A stretch of DNA of 32,556 nucleotides from Sperchopsis tessellata (lineage: Eukaryota > Arthropoda > Insecta > Coleoptera > Hydrophilidae). The notes below the pieces were generated by a model. The model was given only the letters and a program-made list of their open reading frames with translations, ran no database searches and was not told where the DNA came from. The stretch covers positions 1 through 32,556 of the forward strand of contig JAWQRN010000269.1 in the NCBI GenBank assembly GCA_033557685.1, in the 5' to 3' direction. A program made the translations under genes and the position numbers. This document shows positions 1 through 11,600 of this stretch, piece after piece; the first letter of the stretch is position 1, and each line of letters opens with the position of its first letter.

Positions 1-23
1 TATATATATATATACATATATAT
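1..23. repeat. (TA)n microsatellite at window edge
   Basis: A run of TA dinucleotides with one TACA interruption; it continues off the left end, so its true length is unknown. Confidence 0.9.
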
Positions 24-340
24 GTGCCTTGTTCTGATTATGAAAGGACCTACATTGGACAGACAAATTGTTGAATCACCCGTGTGAAGGAGCACGGACT
101 TGCAATAAAGAGGTTAGAAGTATCATCTACCATAGCTTAACGCACTATGAATATCGGGCACAGAATATACTTGCAGGACACAAAAACAATTTCGCGTGAA
201 ATGTACCTTACACCGATCTTTACGGGAAGCTGTCGAAATCACAACGCGCTCTTACACCAAACGCACCAATCACCATGCAGTGTAAAGTAGCAGAGTATAT
301 ATAAAATCTATCACTTGACCAATTTCAGTCATTCGCTCGT
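1..340 (+). pseudogene. Penelope-like element, GIY-YIG endonuclease remnant
   Basis: Reading the plus strand in broken frames gives ERTYIGQT at about 40-63, followed by VKEHG-like and REMYLTPIFTG-like segments. This order (a CxxxYIGQT box, an xLKEH box, then a REA-like segment) is typical of the C-terminal GIY-YIG endonuclease of Penelope-like retroelements. In-frame stops interrupt it, so it is dead. The reverse transcriptase that should precede it lies outside the window or is lost. A GGACGAAAGC string at about 353-372, just downstream, resembles the second half of a hammerhead ribozyme core, as seen beside other Penelope fragments here. The family call is from remembered motif order, not from a search. 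Confidence 0.6.
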
Positions 341-437
341 TTTGTTTCGAACTGACTGATATCGGACGAAAGCGTATCAAGAAGCTTGTTCTTCTCAGAA
401 CGAAGAAGCACATACGTGGGATATATCTCGAGTCATC

Positions 438-440
<3 letters not shown>

Positions 441-471
<31 letters not shown>
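441..471. repeat. (TA)n microsatellite
   Basis: About 31 bases of pure TA dinucleotides. It sits between the Penelope endonuclease remnant and the LINE reverse-transcriptase remnant, so it may mark the old junction between the two elements. Confidence 0.95.
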
Positions 472-474
<3 letters not shown>

Positions 475-478
<4 letters not shown>

Positions 479-700
479 TTGATAATAGAGATGAAATCCT
501 TGAGCTGTGGAAAAGTACCAGGGTAAGATGGGATCACCGTTGGCATAATAAAAATTGCTGGAGATAAGATATATACCGCTTTGACGAAAAAGTCATGCAT
601 AGAAACAGAAGATACCAGCGTCTTGGAACAATGCAAACATTATTTTAATCGACAAAAAAGGAAATAAAAAAGCCTAACACAAGAAATGGTGAACAATTAA
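475..700 (+). pseudogene. LINE reverse transcriptase, N-terminal fragment
   Basis: The plus strand reads, across frameshifts, as a GKVPG-DGI segment, then IIKIAGDKIYTALTK, IETEDT and a short KKGNKK-like stretch. This is the start of the RT domain of a non-LTR retrotransposon (K-apgpDgI, then LT-lfN, W--a-iipI-KKG). Only about 70 codons survive, with stops. It resembles in wording the LINE at 29050-30650, so the two may be the same family. The region after it switches to gypsy-type RT. Confidence 0.6.
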
Positions 701-1870
701 AGAACTACTTTTTTAATGACTGCGGTTGTTGTTCGACTCCTATCATATCAAGTAGCTGCTGCAAAAACAAACACCCATAGATTTTCTGAAGATTAAAAAA
801 TACCTGTAATATTGAACATAAATATTTTTCCAGATTACTGGAATTGCCCTGCAGATGTTAAACTAGAAACAGGTTTTCACCAAATAAAAATTATCAAAGG
901 GCCAAGGGCAATTTGAGCCTCAGAATGCCTTTTGGTCTCGCCCCAAGTAACTTACAAAAGTTAATGAACAATGTATTACCAGGATTTCAAAGATAAATCG
1001 CATCCATCTACCTTGATGATATTGTAATTCACTTAAGTTCCATCCACGAACACATTTTAAATTTACATCAAGTATTTCAGTGGTTAAAAGACAATAACTT
1101 AAAAGTTCAACACGAAAAAAGTGAGTTCCTTAAAAAAGAATTTTCATATTTAGGACACTTGTTTACAGCTCAAGCAGTTAAACCAGACCCTAAGAAAATG
1201 AAGCCATCCAAAATTATCCAATCGCTAGAACACAGAAATTTAAAAAATATCTTGAACCTTGAATATTATTGAAAGGTCATACAAGATTTTGCTAAATTTG
1301 CAAAATCTTTGACAGTTAGTTTTTGAAATATCAAGGGACATTTTGACAAATGATATGATACTTTAATACCCAGATTCTTTTAAAGATTTCATATTAACAA
1401 CTGATGCTTCCAATGCAGCACTAGGAGCTGTATTTTCACAAGTATTACCACGATTTAATTAAAATCGAACACTACAAACAACAAATTAAGTACTATTGTT
1501 ATATTCCAAATGAACAGTTATACATACAATTCAGTAGAGTAGTATTACAATTGTAAATGAAAAAACAGAGTTTAACACATAACTGATAAAGAAGACTAAT
1601 TAGTAAGTATGGTAAATCATCACCTTAGAAAAACTTCACACTGAGGATTAGAAGTTACTCACGCAGCAATTAAAATAAAATATTATTGGCTAAATCAAGA
1701 GTAATATTTACAAGAATACATAAGTAGATGTGACACATGAAAATGCACAAAATATTATAGACAACCTACCAAAGCACCGCCAAATATAACAAAATCAGCA
1801 GAAGCTCAATTTGATACATTATTTATGGAGATTTTACAATTTGATGACAAACAGTTTTAAACAAAACTAG
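700..1870 (+). pseudogene. Ty3/gypsy LTR retrotransposon pol remnant (RT, RNase H, integrase)
   Basis: In order on the plus strand: an RT piece with GFHQIKI (about 865-890), RMPFGLAP (about 922-945), the catalytic YLDD at 1009-1020 and GHLFTAQ near 1156; an RNase H start reading LTTDASNAALGAVFS near 1395-1440; and an integrase zinc-binding segment with paired His (HHLRKTSH-like) near 1620 and YYWLNQ followed by a CT-C-like pair near 1680-1750. This order is that of Ty3/gypsy pol. Many frameshifts and stops and several deletions make it non-functional. No LTRs were identified. The adjoining env-like remnants at 3795-4990 may belong to the same or a related errantivirus lineage, but a hAT element lies between them. 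Confidence 0.8.
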
Positions 1871-1917
1871 ACCTATTTAAGTAAAGCTCGACAAAAAATT
1901 TTCACAATTAGAACAGA

Positions 1918-3785
1918 AATGGCTACATCATCACCAAAATTATCTACATGATCTGGATTAGACAACAAACAAATTTAGTGTCACAAGAAGAGGCATTAAA
2001 ATCAAGTAAGGAAGAACTAGGTTGTTTAATTGATAAAATATATTAGTAACCTGAATATATGAGAAAAAAATTAACTTGTGGATCCTGTAGTCCGAAAGGA
2101 CCTTTTCCTATTTCATATAAGAGATCATTTTCTACTAAATATTCCTTACTTCAAATCTGGTCAGGTTACAGCAAGAACTGAAGATGAAGTATATAGTGAA
2201 CCATATTGGCTTTTCACTGATTGACATAATAGCCACTTCAATAATGCATGGTGTAAAGGGATTAACAGGGTATATCAAAAAATATAGAGCACAAGAATTC
2301 AGTTATTCATATTACACTTTGCATGAACTGTGACTTGTGGAAAAAGGTAAAATTTTATATGGCTCATTAACAATCGACTACGAAAAACAATGAAACAAAC
2401 AATGGAGACTTGTATTATAGATGTCACTACTACCCTGCAATTGGGTATTTCGAGACCGTATAAAATTTGTTCATAGTCGTCCTAAATTCTTAACAGTGGT
2501 GGTAAATTCCTATAAATAATACATTTGTTAAGTAAAGATCTCGTTTTACATTTATTGTTAGAAAATTAAAAAAAAATGAAATAAAATAAAGACCAAAAAT
2601 ACAAAATGAGATTATAAATCTGTCATCTCATAATGTTAAACACAATATTTTGAAAGATGTTGATTGATGTTCTTTTTATTCAATTATTTTGGATACTACT
2701 CAAGATATATCTAAAATTGGCCAACTTATTTATACAGAAAAGGTACATACAAATTGTATACGATGGTAGTGATCAACCCATAACAATAGAAATCTAAGAT
2801 GAATTTAAGGAAATTGGAAATTAAACACTTTTTGATTTAGCTTCTGACATTTTAGCTACTATACAAAATCTAGATGTAAATATTAACAAATGCAAGGATA
2901 TGATAGAGCGGCCAATATGACTGTGATATATTCATGGGTTCAAGACAAGCTTAAACAAATACAGCCAAATGCTTTTTATATACACAAATGATGTGTGTAA
3001 TAATTTGTTATGCTGATTATTAATAGATGGCAAGAGTTAACAAAATGTACAAAGGACGAATGAATCAAAAAATATATGAAGAATTTGTGCCCAACACAAT
3101 GTTAATCACGTAATGATTTGATTATAGCTATAAGGTCTATATTGCAATTGTAAAGGTACTTGCCAATATTATTTTAATATTTAAAAAGAGAGAATAATGA
3201 GACGACGCTGTTGCTCTAAAAAATTAAATGGAAATATTTTAGTTTGTTTACTGGTTCTGCAGAGCGAATTTCTAGAAAAAAAATTTTATGTCGAAATTAC
3301 TACGTAAGTAAATATATAGTTATTGAGAAAGCGAAAAAAATAGCTCATAGTTGGGTGATAAAATCAACATTAGAAAATAAAAGTATATTTTGACTAAATA
3401 AAAAAAATCATGATGAATTAGTGGATGAACAATAGTTTTAATTAACAGACATATTTTGAACTAAATGTTTCCAATGTCAATTTGGACATAATTATTTCTC
3501 AATTCCACAATAGACTTTGAGGAGGGAAATTTAGTGTTTTAAATCCAAAAGAGTTGGAAAAAAGGCAAATGAAGATTAAATGAAAAATCACAAGAAATAT
3601 TAAATGACCACACCAATGGCTTAAATGAAACTTTTGCTACTCAATTTGTTTTAAGTCTGCTGTAATGGGAAACATTGAAACCTTAAATACAATGCATGAA
3701 TTACCCAAACTGTTAATATTTCAAAATAGTTGCACTATTGCGTCAGCCGAAAGATCATTTTCGTAATCAAAGTTAATAAAACATT
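1918..3785 (+). pseudogene. hAT-superfamily transposase remnant, ZMYM1-like (DUF4371) type
   Basis: The plus strand gives, in broken frames: an ATG with MATSSPKLS at about 1918; a KGPFPISYKRSFS segment near 2095 as in TTF-type zinc-finger domains; ILDTTQDISKIGQL near 2690 with the first acidic residues of the catalytic core; QGYDRAANMT near 2892 before the second acidic position; and SAERSFS at 3743-3763, the C-terminal hAT dimerisation signature, followed directly by a stop. This is the layout of ZMYM1-like DUF4371 transposases. Dozens of stops and indels show it is ancient. A second, internally deleted copy of the same family lies inverted at 31150-31940. Confidence 0.75.
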
Positions 3786-3794
3786 CCAATACTA

Positions 3795-4320
3795 CATTTG
3801 TTTCGATAATTTGGAAGAAGCAATTACTTTTGTAAAATTGCAATCCTTGTAGTTGTACTGAAATTAATAGAAAATCAGTTTAGAAGAATTTAATTTACCG
3901 TATTCAGATCAGAAGTTCAAAACTACGAAAGAATATTAAAATTAAAGTTCAATTAAATCGACATGAATGTCATTTGTCTTGGAAGTTCCATATCCTCATT
4001 ATTAGTATACAATGCCTTAAATTATTCCCTATGCCAACAAAAGAATCAATTATTTTAAACCATCCCATAATAATTATTTATTACTAGCTGAGCAATTGGC
4101 GGTATCGTCTTCAAAATGATGCACTGAAATTCAATTCAAATCATATTTCTGTGACATTCAAGAATCTTCTTAACATGTATTTGTTGCGATATGAACACAA
4201 TTCAACTTGTCATCCGAAACTACTAAACTAAAATTCAACGAATCAACCCCAACAACTGGATAATAACAACGCCCCTAGGTACGATAACAACAGAATCTTC
4301 GGTACTTATTTAATTCTAGT
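3795..4320 (+). pseudogene. Errantivirus-like (gypsy) envelope remnant, plus-strand arm
   Basis: A plus-strand frame reads DNLEEAITFVKLQ at about 3805-3843, and further on, in another frame, LKLFPMPTKESI near 4017-4050 and a cysteine-bearing segment near 4150. This resembles the ectodomain part of the F-like envelope proteins of insect errantiviruses. Stops and frameshifts break it throughout and no complete protein is encoded. The same protein region recurs inverted at 4330-4990, so the two remnants point at each other. It starts about 10 bases after the end of the hAT coding remnant. The env assignment rests on motif memory; homology between the two arms is visible directly. Confidence 0.5.
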
Positions 4321-4443
4321 ACCAAAAAGCTGTAATGCTAAGGTTGATAATTATGTGTTTTATGTAACCCAATATAAAAATGAATTTATAGATTTATGAT
4401 TTAAAATAATTGATTTCTTGTTGCTATAGGGAATAATTTAAGG
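4015..4443. repeat. Inverted repeat formed by the two env remnants
   Basis: An 18-base string (ccttaaattattccctat) at 4015-4032 is found as its exact reverse complement at 4426-4443, inside longer diverged arms (about 3805-4068 and 4390-4608). The arms are coding homologs in opposite orientation, so this is an inverted duplication or two independent insertions rather than a DNA-transposon terminal repeat. Confidence 0.8.
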
Positions 4444-4990
4444 TAATCGAATGGTAATGATACGGATAAATGTTATTCTTGTGTCAATTTGATACTTTTA
4501 GTATTTTTTCGCATTCTTGTACTTCTGATACTGCATACCATAAATGAATGTTGTTCAATTATAAGGTCTGTAGTTTTAAAAAAGTAATTGCTTCTTCTAA
4601 ATTGTCAAATATATGTAATATTAAATTTAAAATTTCCAAAAATTGAGTTTACACCGCATATGAAATTATCCATAAACAATTTTCTGTTTCATAAATTCTT
4701 GATCTATTTACTGCTGATTCAATTTGTATAATCCTTGATTAAAGTATTAATTGATTATTTTGTATTGTATGTACTGAACCATTACATTTTTCTAAGGCTT
4801 GCACTATAAGTGATGTCTGTTTTATGATTACTTCTTTTTGCTTTTTCTGACTGAGTATGTTAATAGCATTTTCATCTCTTCCTCCATTCGATGAGTGTAA
4901 GTTTCTGGCAATAAATGTAATAACAGATCCGAGTTCATCTCTTTTATTTCCTTTCGAAAGTAATTAGTTTGGAAGTAATTGATTCATTTT
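4330..4990 (-). pseudogene. Errantivirus-like (gypsy) envelope remnant, minus-strand arm
   Basis: The minus strand reads through an open stretch rich in Lys and Gln from about 4980 to 4760, then DNLEEAITFLKLQ at 4608-4570 and LKLFPIATRN near 4443-4414. The last two match the plus-strand arm at 3805 and 4017. The minus arm extends further toward the N-terminal side of the protein than the plus arm does. Stops interrupt it. Its longest open part, 4980-4760, is better preserved than the plus arm. Confidence 0.5.
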
Positions 4991-5047
4991 TCTTTTATTT
5001 TTTTGTATAAAAGTGTTTGCAGTAGCTTGATACGTTAAAAATTCTAT

Positions 5048-5072
5048 ATTATATATATATATATATATATAT
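5048..5072. repeat. (AT)n microsatellite
   Basis: About 25 bases of AT dinucleotides, next to the outer end of the minus-strand env remnant. Confidence 0.9.
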
Positions 5073-5602
5073 TTCCATATTCATGATTATTTAAAAGATG
5101 CGTCAAATTGTTTGATATCCTTTTTAATAGTCTTAAATTGTTTTATAAGTCAATCACATTTTATTGTTTTTATTAGTCCAGTGTGTTGATTTTGTGTTTG
5201 CGAGTGCGTGCCCGCGCGAGAATTTTAAGATTTCCAATTTAAATTTATAAATTTCGCGGGCAAATGCCTTCTGACTACTGTCAGTGGTGTTTCCAGGATG
5301 TGTATTTTCTTTGCCTTCCAGTTTCTACGCATAGAGTTTTCATTTGTTAGAGTATAAGCTCAGAGCTCGTACCCAACCGAAGTAGCTATTCTGTGTACCG
5401 AACGACGTCGCCAAGTTCACTGTGTTGTATGACATTGATGTGATAAGTGCATTCATGGTTAATAATATTTACGTCATTGTTCAATAATACGCACCTCCAA
5501 TAGTATATCATTTTCAGAAAGTATACCGTGACAGTTTTTGTACCACTTCAAAAGTGTATCTATTGCCGTCAATTAGAGTTGAATTTTACTGTCTATAAAA
5601 TT
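5073..5602 (+). promoter_or_regulatory. Rab18 upstream and 5' UTR region
   Basis: This is the stretch between the last transposon remnant and the Rab18 start codon. It contains a local CpG-bearing island unlike its AT-rich surroundings (gcgtgcccgcgcgag near 5206-5220 and further CGs at 5340-5420), as often seen near promoters of housekeeping genes. No TATA box or transcription start can be fixed from sequence alone, and a non-coding first exon is possible. Confidence 0.35.
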
Positions 5603-5670
5603 ATGGATGAAGATATTTTAACAACTCTAAAAATTTTAATTATTGGCGAAAGTGGTGTTGGAAAATCAAG
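5603..5670 (+). CDS. Rab18: Rab18 exon 1
   Basis: Encodes residues 1-22 and the first two bases of the Ser23 codon. The start ATG is fixed by homology: MDEDILTTLKILIIGESGVG matches the conserved Rab18 N-terminus. The donor is GTGATT, a weaker form of GTRAGT. The exon ends inside the P-loop serine pair. Confidence 0.93.
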
Positions 5671-8600
5671 GTGATTCAACATTTTAATTGTTAAAAATTA
5701 AAACAATAATTATATTAAAATTTTTAGCTTGTTATTGAGATTTACAGAAGACAACTTTGATCCAGAGCAAACTTTAACTATAGGTGTAGATTTTAAAACG
5801 AAAAGATTGGCGATAGATGGTAATTCAGTTAAATTAGCAATATGGGACACTGCTGGTCAAGAGCGTTTTCGCACACTAACACCTTCTTATTATAGAGATG
5901 CACAAGGAGCAATATTAGTATATGATGTGAGCAGTTACAGTACGTTCTCTAAACTTGAAACATGGTTAAATGAATTAGAAACGTACTCAACTAAAAGCAA
6001 TATTGTTAAAATGGTTGTTGGTAATAAAATAGATGTGGTAAGTACCTTCTAATTCCTTCATTTTAACACTTTAATCAGAATTTATTTAAATGAAGAATAT
6101 AAAATTTAACATTTTTAAATAGTGATTCCTTATAGTACAATCTAGCAGTCATTATTTCTTATTTATTATAATTACTTTCTGAAATGAGCAAACCTGAGCG
6201 ACACTCGGGCAGTGTCATTTGTTATGTTAGCGAGAAGCACTCTCACATTATTTGACCAATTATCGGTCAGCACTACTTGTAGAAATGTGCAAACTCTAGT
6301 AGCCCCTTCTTTTATGTTAACGAGGCATTTTCAGAAAAAAATTATTGGTTTTGATTTTTTCCTCCAAAGTGACGCTCACAACAGCAAGGAAAAAATCAAG
6401 ATAAAACGTGCATTTAGAGGTCGAGGAAATTAATTTACAAAAAGTCAATTTTTAGATAGATTTTATTTTTCAACGTTTAAATAGCTATCTCATATAGACT
6501 TGCACACATTACTAGCTTAACTCTCTTTAAAAGGATTATGAGATTATAAACAATATTTTTTTACATTATTCAAATAGATGAAATATATTTTCACAGCTAA
6601 TATAACCAAGCAATTTTGTAGGCATTTACACATCAAAAAAATTGACTATTATCAGTAAGTCTGATATATTGCCTGTAAACTGGATTTCAAGTATTGATAC
6701 TTACACTATGTAGACATGGTTTCATAAGCACCGGAAATTTGACATTTTTTATGATACTAATTTTATTGCTGTTTACTAATTTAGTTGCAATCTTACACAT
6801 TATTACAAATAATATATATATATTTTTTTTATATATTTTCTTTAAGCTTTAAATGATCATGGACATGTGAGCATATTGTTAGATCAGTTGTCTAACCCAA
6901 GTTCCAATTCCTCGTAATATGGATCTTTTAATTATTGCAATAATTAGAAAGTTTTATCCGGAAGTATCATTCATACATACATTGTATTTTTGATATTATT
7001 TTTGCTTTGAGTATTGTATATATTTTTTAGATTCATAATTATTATTTTTTTAAGCTATTATTTATTTTATTTTATTTTTCATACGTTTGGGGAATTATGC
7101 GTTTGTAGCTTTTGGATGTAAATAATAAAGTCACTGATTTATTTTGTTACTATAACCCATTAGTGCATAGTATACGTTTCAATGGACATGCCATTTAATA
7201 TTCATAAGTTGGTAATTATCATAATCTTAAATTTTTGTTAAAATTTGTCTTACAAACATGAACACCTTACTTAGTGGCAGAGAATAGGTTTTCTATTATA
7301 GCATTTTTATGAACTTAACACTTTTCTTGCAATACGGCCCACCGGTGGATCATTACTTTTTCAATGCTATGTGACCCACTTGTGGGCCATATACTAGTTT
7401 TACAGCTTTTTTAAAATAAACGGTCTTTTTAAAAATACTGTAAAACAGTGGCTCACATAGTGTAGAAAAAATACTTGTCATGATCCACCGGTGGGGAGTA
7501 CAGCAAGAAACGAGTTAATTTATTAATATATTTTTAATTTACGTATAACTAACGGGTCTTTCAATTGTAACGCCTAAACTTTGGCAGTTGATTGTAGTTA
7601 TGTTTGAGTTGACACCGCTGTCATTCTGCGATGATTGTGTTCTGTCATAGCTGAAATTGAATCATGGAAAAGTATACGATTCAACAACGCATCGAAATTG
7701 TAAAAATTTTACATCAAAATTCATCCTCTGTTCGCCAAAGTTTCTTGAGCTACATGGAGTTTATGGTCGACATGACTGTCCTACCGAGAGCGCAATTCAA
7801 CGACTAATCGCAAAATTCGAGGGAACTGGTTCAGATGTTGATCGAGCAGTGCCTGTGCTTCGCCGAAACTTTAGATTGAACGAGAATACTGCTGCCGTGC
7901 AGAAAGTGTACATGAGAACCGAAAATGACTGTCAAAGGCGAGAGGTATCGAGAGATGATAACCAATTTTTTTTGGACAGAATTGGATGAAATTGACATAG
8001 ACAACATTTGGTCCAGCAAGACGGCGCTACGTGCTACACAGCGGGTGATACAGTGGAGTTATTGAGGGAAAAGTTTCCAGGTCACGTTATTTCGAAAAGA
8101 GGTGACATCAATTGGCCACCATGATCGTGCGATTTAACGTTCTTAGATTTTATACTTTAAATCTCTAGTCTATGCCAATAAACCATCAACACTTAACGAC
8201 CTGGAGAACATCATTTGAACCATCTCGGATCAACTCCTGCAATGAAGTCACAGAGGTCATTTGAACGATGTTATCTTTAAAACATAATGGCATTGAATGT
8301 ATTTCAATTCGCAATAAAGTTTTCCACCGTACCTCACATAGAACTCTTTGTATTCAATTTTAAAGATCAGGTGTTCTTATTGGAAAACCCGTTGTAATGA
8401 ACGCTATGCTTGCCGGACAGTTAATGATTTCACTTTGATTCGATTGCAGTATATTATTGCAGCTAATTCAAGCGTTATAGTATATATTTTTGCTGATTTT
8501 AAGTGTGTCTACGTCCCAAAATGTTAAACACCAAAAGTGAAATGACATAAGTATGAGAATTGAAAATATTAATGATGATATTGATTAAAGGGTAGGCATT

Positions 8601-11600
8601 CCTCCACCATAACTGATGTTATGGAAACTAAATATAAAGAGTGTGTAGAAGTTGGTTATTTTACAAATAAAATGAAAGAAGGTGTAAGCAAATTTTAACA
8701 TTAACAGTGATTAAAATTGAAAACTGCATGTAAAATTTTTAGGACTATATTCAACTATTTCACTGATGTTTGGCTAATTCAAATGAACTTATTTTCTGCA
8801 CAGAAGAATAATCCTATAAATATAACAATGTATGTAATGAGTTGAGGAGGCTTCTTGGGTCTGGGAAATATGTTAATAGAAGAAAATTTCATGTCGGTGG
8901 TGATAATGACAATTTAGAATTCAGATTTATATATATATATAAAAACCGCACATATACCATTCAATCTTTGTACAACACCTATTAGAAAAGAAACATTCAA
9001 TGGATACCATAATTAATTTAATGACAGTCATAAATATAAAAAAAACCCTACACAAACATTACAACCCAAGAGCAAATATAAATATGTAAATACAAATCCC
9101 CAGAAATGCTAAATGACCAGACAATATATCACAATATATCTCTCATAAAGACTATTACCAATTTAGCACATACACCTAGTCCGAAAAATAAACATTTGGC
9201 TGACAAACATACACATTCGCCCCTACCCAAACCACCCTATTGCATACCTCACACAAACACATACCTGTTAAGAAGTTATAACATTAGTGCACTATCAGCC
9301 ACCAACAGGAGCTGCCAGCCTGAAGAAGGGATTCGATGTCGAAACGATCGTAGCACGTTAGTGTAGTGACAGTGCCCAACAAGGACAATTAGTAAATTAA
9401 AAATATATATATAGCAATCACATGGTAGAATATACCCAGCAAATGATGTATTTTAGGGTGAATAAATATATGTTAATGTCCAAAATACCTGTAAAAGCTT
9501 TGTGCTTAAAATTATAAATTTAATTAATTTTATATTAATAAACATTCTTCGTATTTATATTATTATATTTTGAAAGGACAGCAGATGTGTTAGTTTTTAA
9601 TAAATTTCTTTGTATACAGAACCACAGAGAAGTAAGTAGAGAAGATGGATTAAATTTTGCAAGAAGGCATCAAACACTATTTATAGAAGCTAGCGCCAAA
9701 ACCAAAGATGGGGTCCAGTGTGCTTTTGAAGAACTAGTCCATAAGGTATGTATGATCTTTTGTTTTATCATACGCATCATGGTTGATTTTTGTAAAGTCA
9801 AATATTAAGCACTTAGATCATATACACTTAACGAGCCTATAAGAATGTATCTAAATCACTGTAATAACATTTACAGCATGCATTTTTTTAGGTATCTCGT
9901 CTAATACTATGTAGATAATGCATCACTATTTCAAATATCTACTGATACAAACTTTTACCATGCTATAATACTGATTTTATAATTAAGTATATTCCATGTT
10001 TGTAGAGCTTCAGACGTAGTAGGCAAAGAGTTTGTCATTTCAGAATATTTCGATGCAAACACATTTTTAATTCCCACTAATATTAGCGGCCAACTGGATA
10101 ATCTCTGAAATTTGTATAGAAAATGAATGTAAGCAAGAGACATAAATTAATATCTTATGATTTATAGATGCAGTGGTCTCAACCTATAATGGATTTGCTT
10201 ATAATGGAATTTCATGTATAATGGATGAATTCTGTGAGTCCCGCATAACATCCTTAGTTATATGTATGTCGTCTATAATTAAGAAAAAATCGATATTCTG
10301 GTTCATTATATACAGAATCATTCGGTATATCAGCGAAATACAAATTGAGATAATGCAATTTCAAATATATGTTTGCTATTGTGATTGTATTTACATTTTT
10401 ATATCGAATGTTGATGCAAGTGTCTCCCTTATTGTGTTGAAAGAATTTCTGAAAGTAAAAAGATTGTGTATGTGCTGTGTTTCACATATTTTTGATTAAA
10501 AATTACATATAATACATATGTATATTTATCCCCCCTAACATATGTATTTAAATCATAAAATGGACACTTGGTCATAATGAACCAATTCCCTTGATCCCTC
10601 GAAGTTCATTAAAAGTGTATTGCATTGTCTATTCAGTTTGTATGATTTATGAAATGGCACATATACTATTATACATTTAATAATGGATACAAAACATGAC
10701 CAATATTTTGTCGATAGTGCTATTCCTTTCATTGATGCTTATTTCAAGTTTTAAAATATCGTAGGAAACCATTCTAAAGTGAATTAAAGTTCCATAAATA
10801 ATTTTAATTTCTTTGAGTGTAATTTTTGTATGTACAGCTTCTTTTTTACAATATACAGGTGTCCCATTTTCGATGGTGTCGAATGGTACACTCCATAAAT
10901 AATAGAATTACTGGAAAGCTAATTACTGCTTTGTGATATATTTTTTTGACAAACTTAATATGGTCAAAACAGAAAGCTTGTCTTTTTGACAAATGTTCGT
11001 AACTTGGTTATTTTTATAAATATTTTCATTGTCTCGTTTTAAGATAATTACAGTGGTTTGGTCAAAAATATTAAATTTACAAGATTATTTGAGTTATGAC
11101 TCAAATTTATATATTTTTTAAACGGAGATCATATTGAAATTTAGCTTTAAAAATAGATTTTTTTTCTGATTTTAAAGATGTGTCATTTGTCATATTAATT
11201 GTTTTGTTCGTTGGGGTGCCAATTGTCTAATATTATGCAAAAAATACATTAATCATTTTTATATATTATGTTATTAACAATGTATTTCAAATATAGGAAA
11301 ATAACAAACCAAATAAAATAACCTGAATAGTTACCGTTTTTTTTTTAAGAATATTTAAGCGGCGCCTTACGCTACGAGGTCTACTGGTCACTAAGGTACT
11401 AGTTACTGTTATAAAATTTAATTAGTAAATGTAAGTTTGTTATAGTTTTGTAAAGTATTAGGGGTCCGGAAAGTAAGGTCGTTTCTGCGCATGTCAATAT
11501 TTGTTTATCATTTATCAGCTCATTGTGTACTTCAATGCCGTGCCAAATATATTTTAAAGTTGTAAATAATTAAATCTTAAATTTTTTTGCAATTTTGGGT

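Noticed and set aside
6212..6433. 73-codon open frame in Rab18 intron 2
   Set aside because: No similarity recognised, overlaps small inverted repeats, and lies between verified exons.
7831..8019. Minus-strand frame across the first mariner
   Set aside because: Shadow of the transposase coding strand.
10173..10499. 108-codon open frame after Rab18 exon 3
   Set aside because: It is a chance frame through the TATAATGGA terminal repeats of a Tigger-like element.
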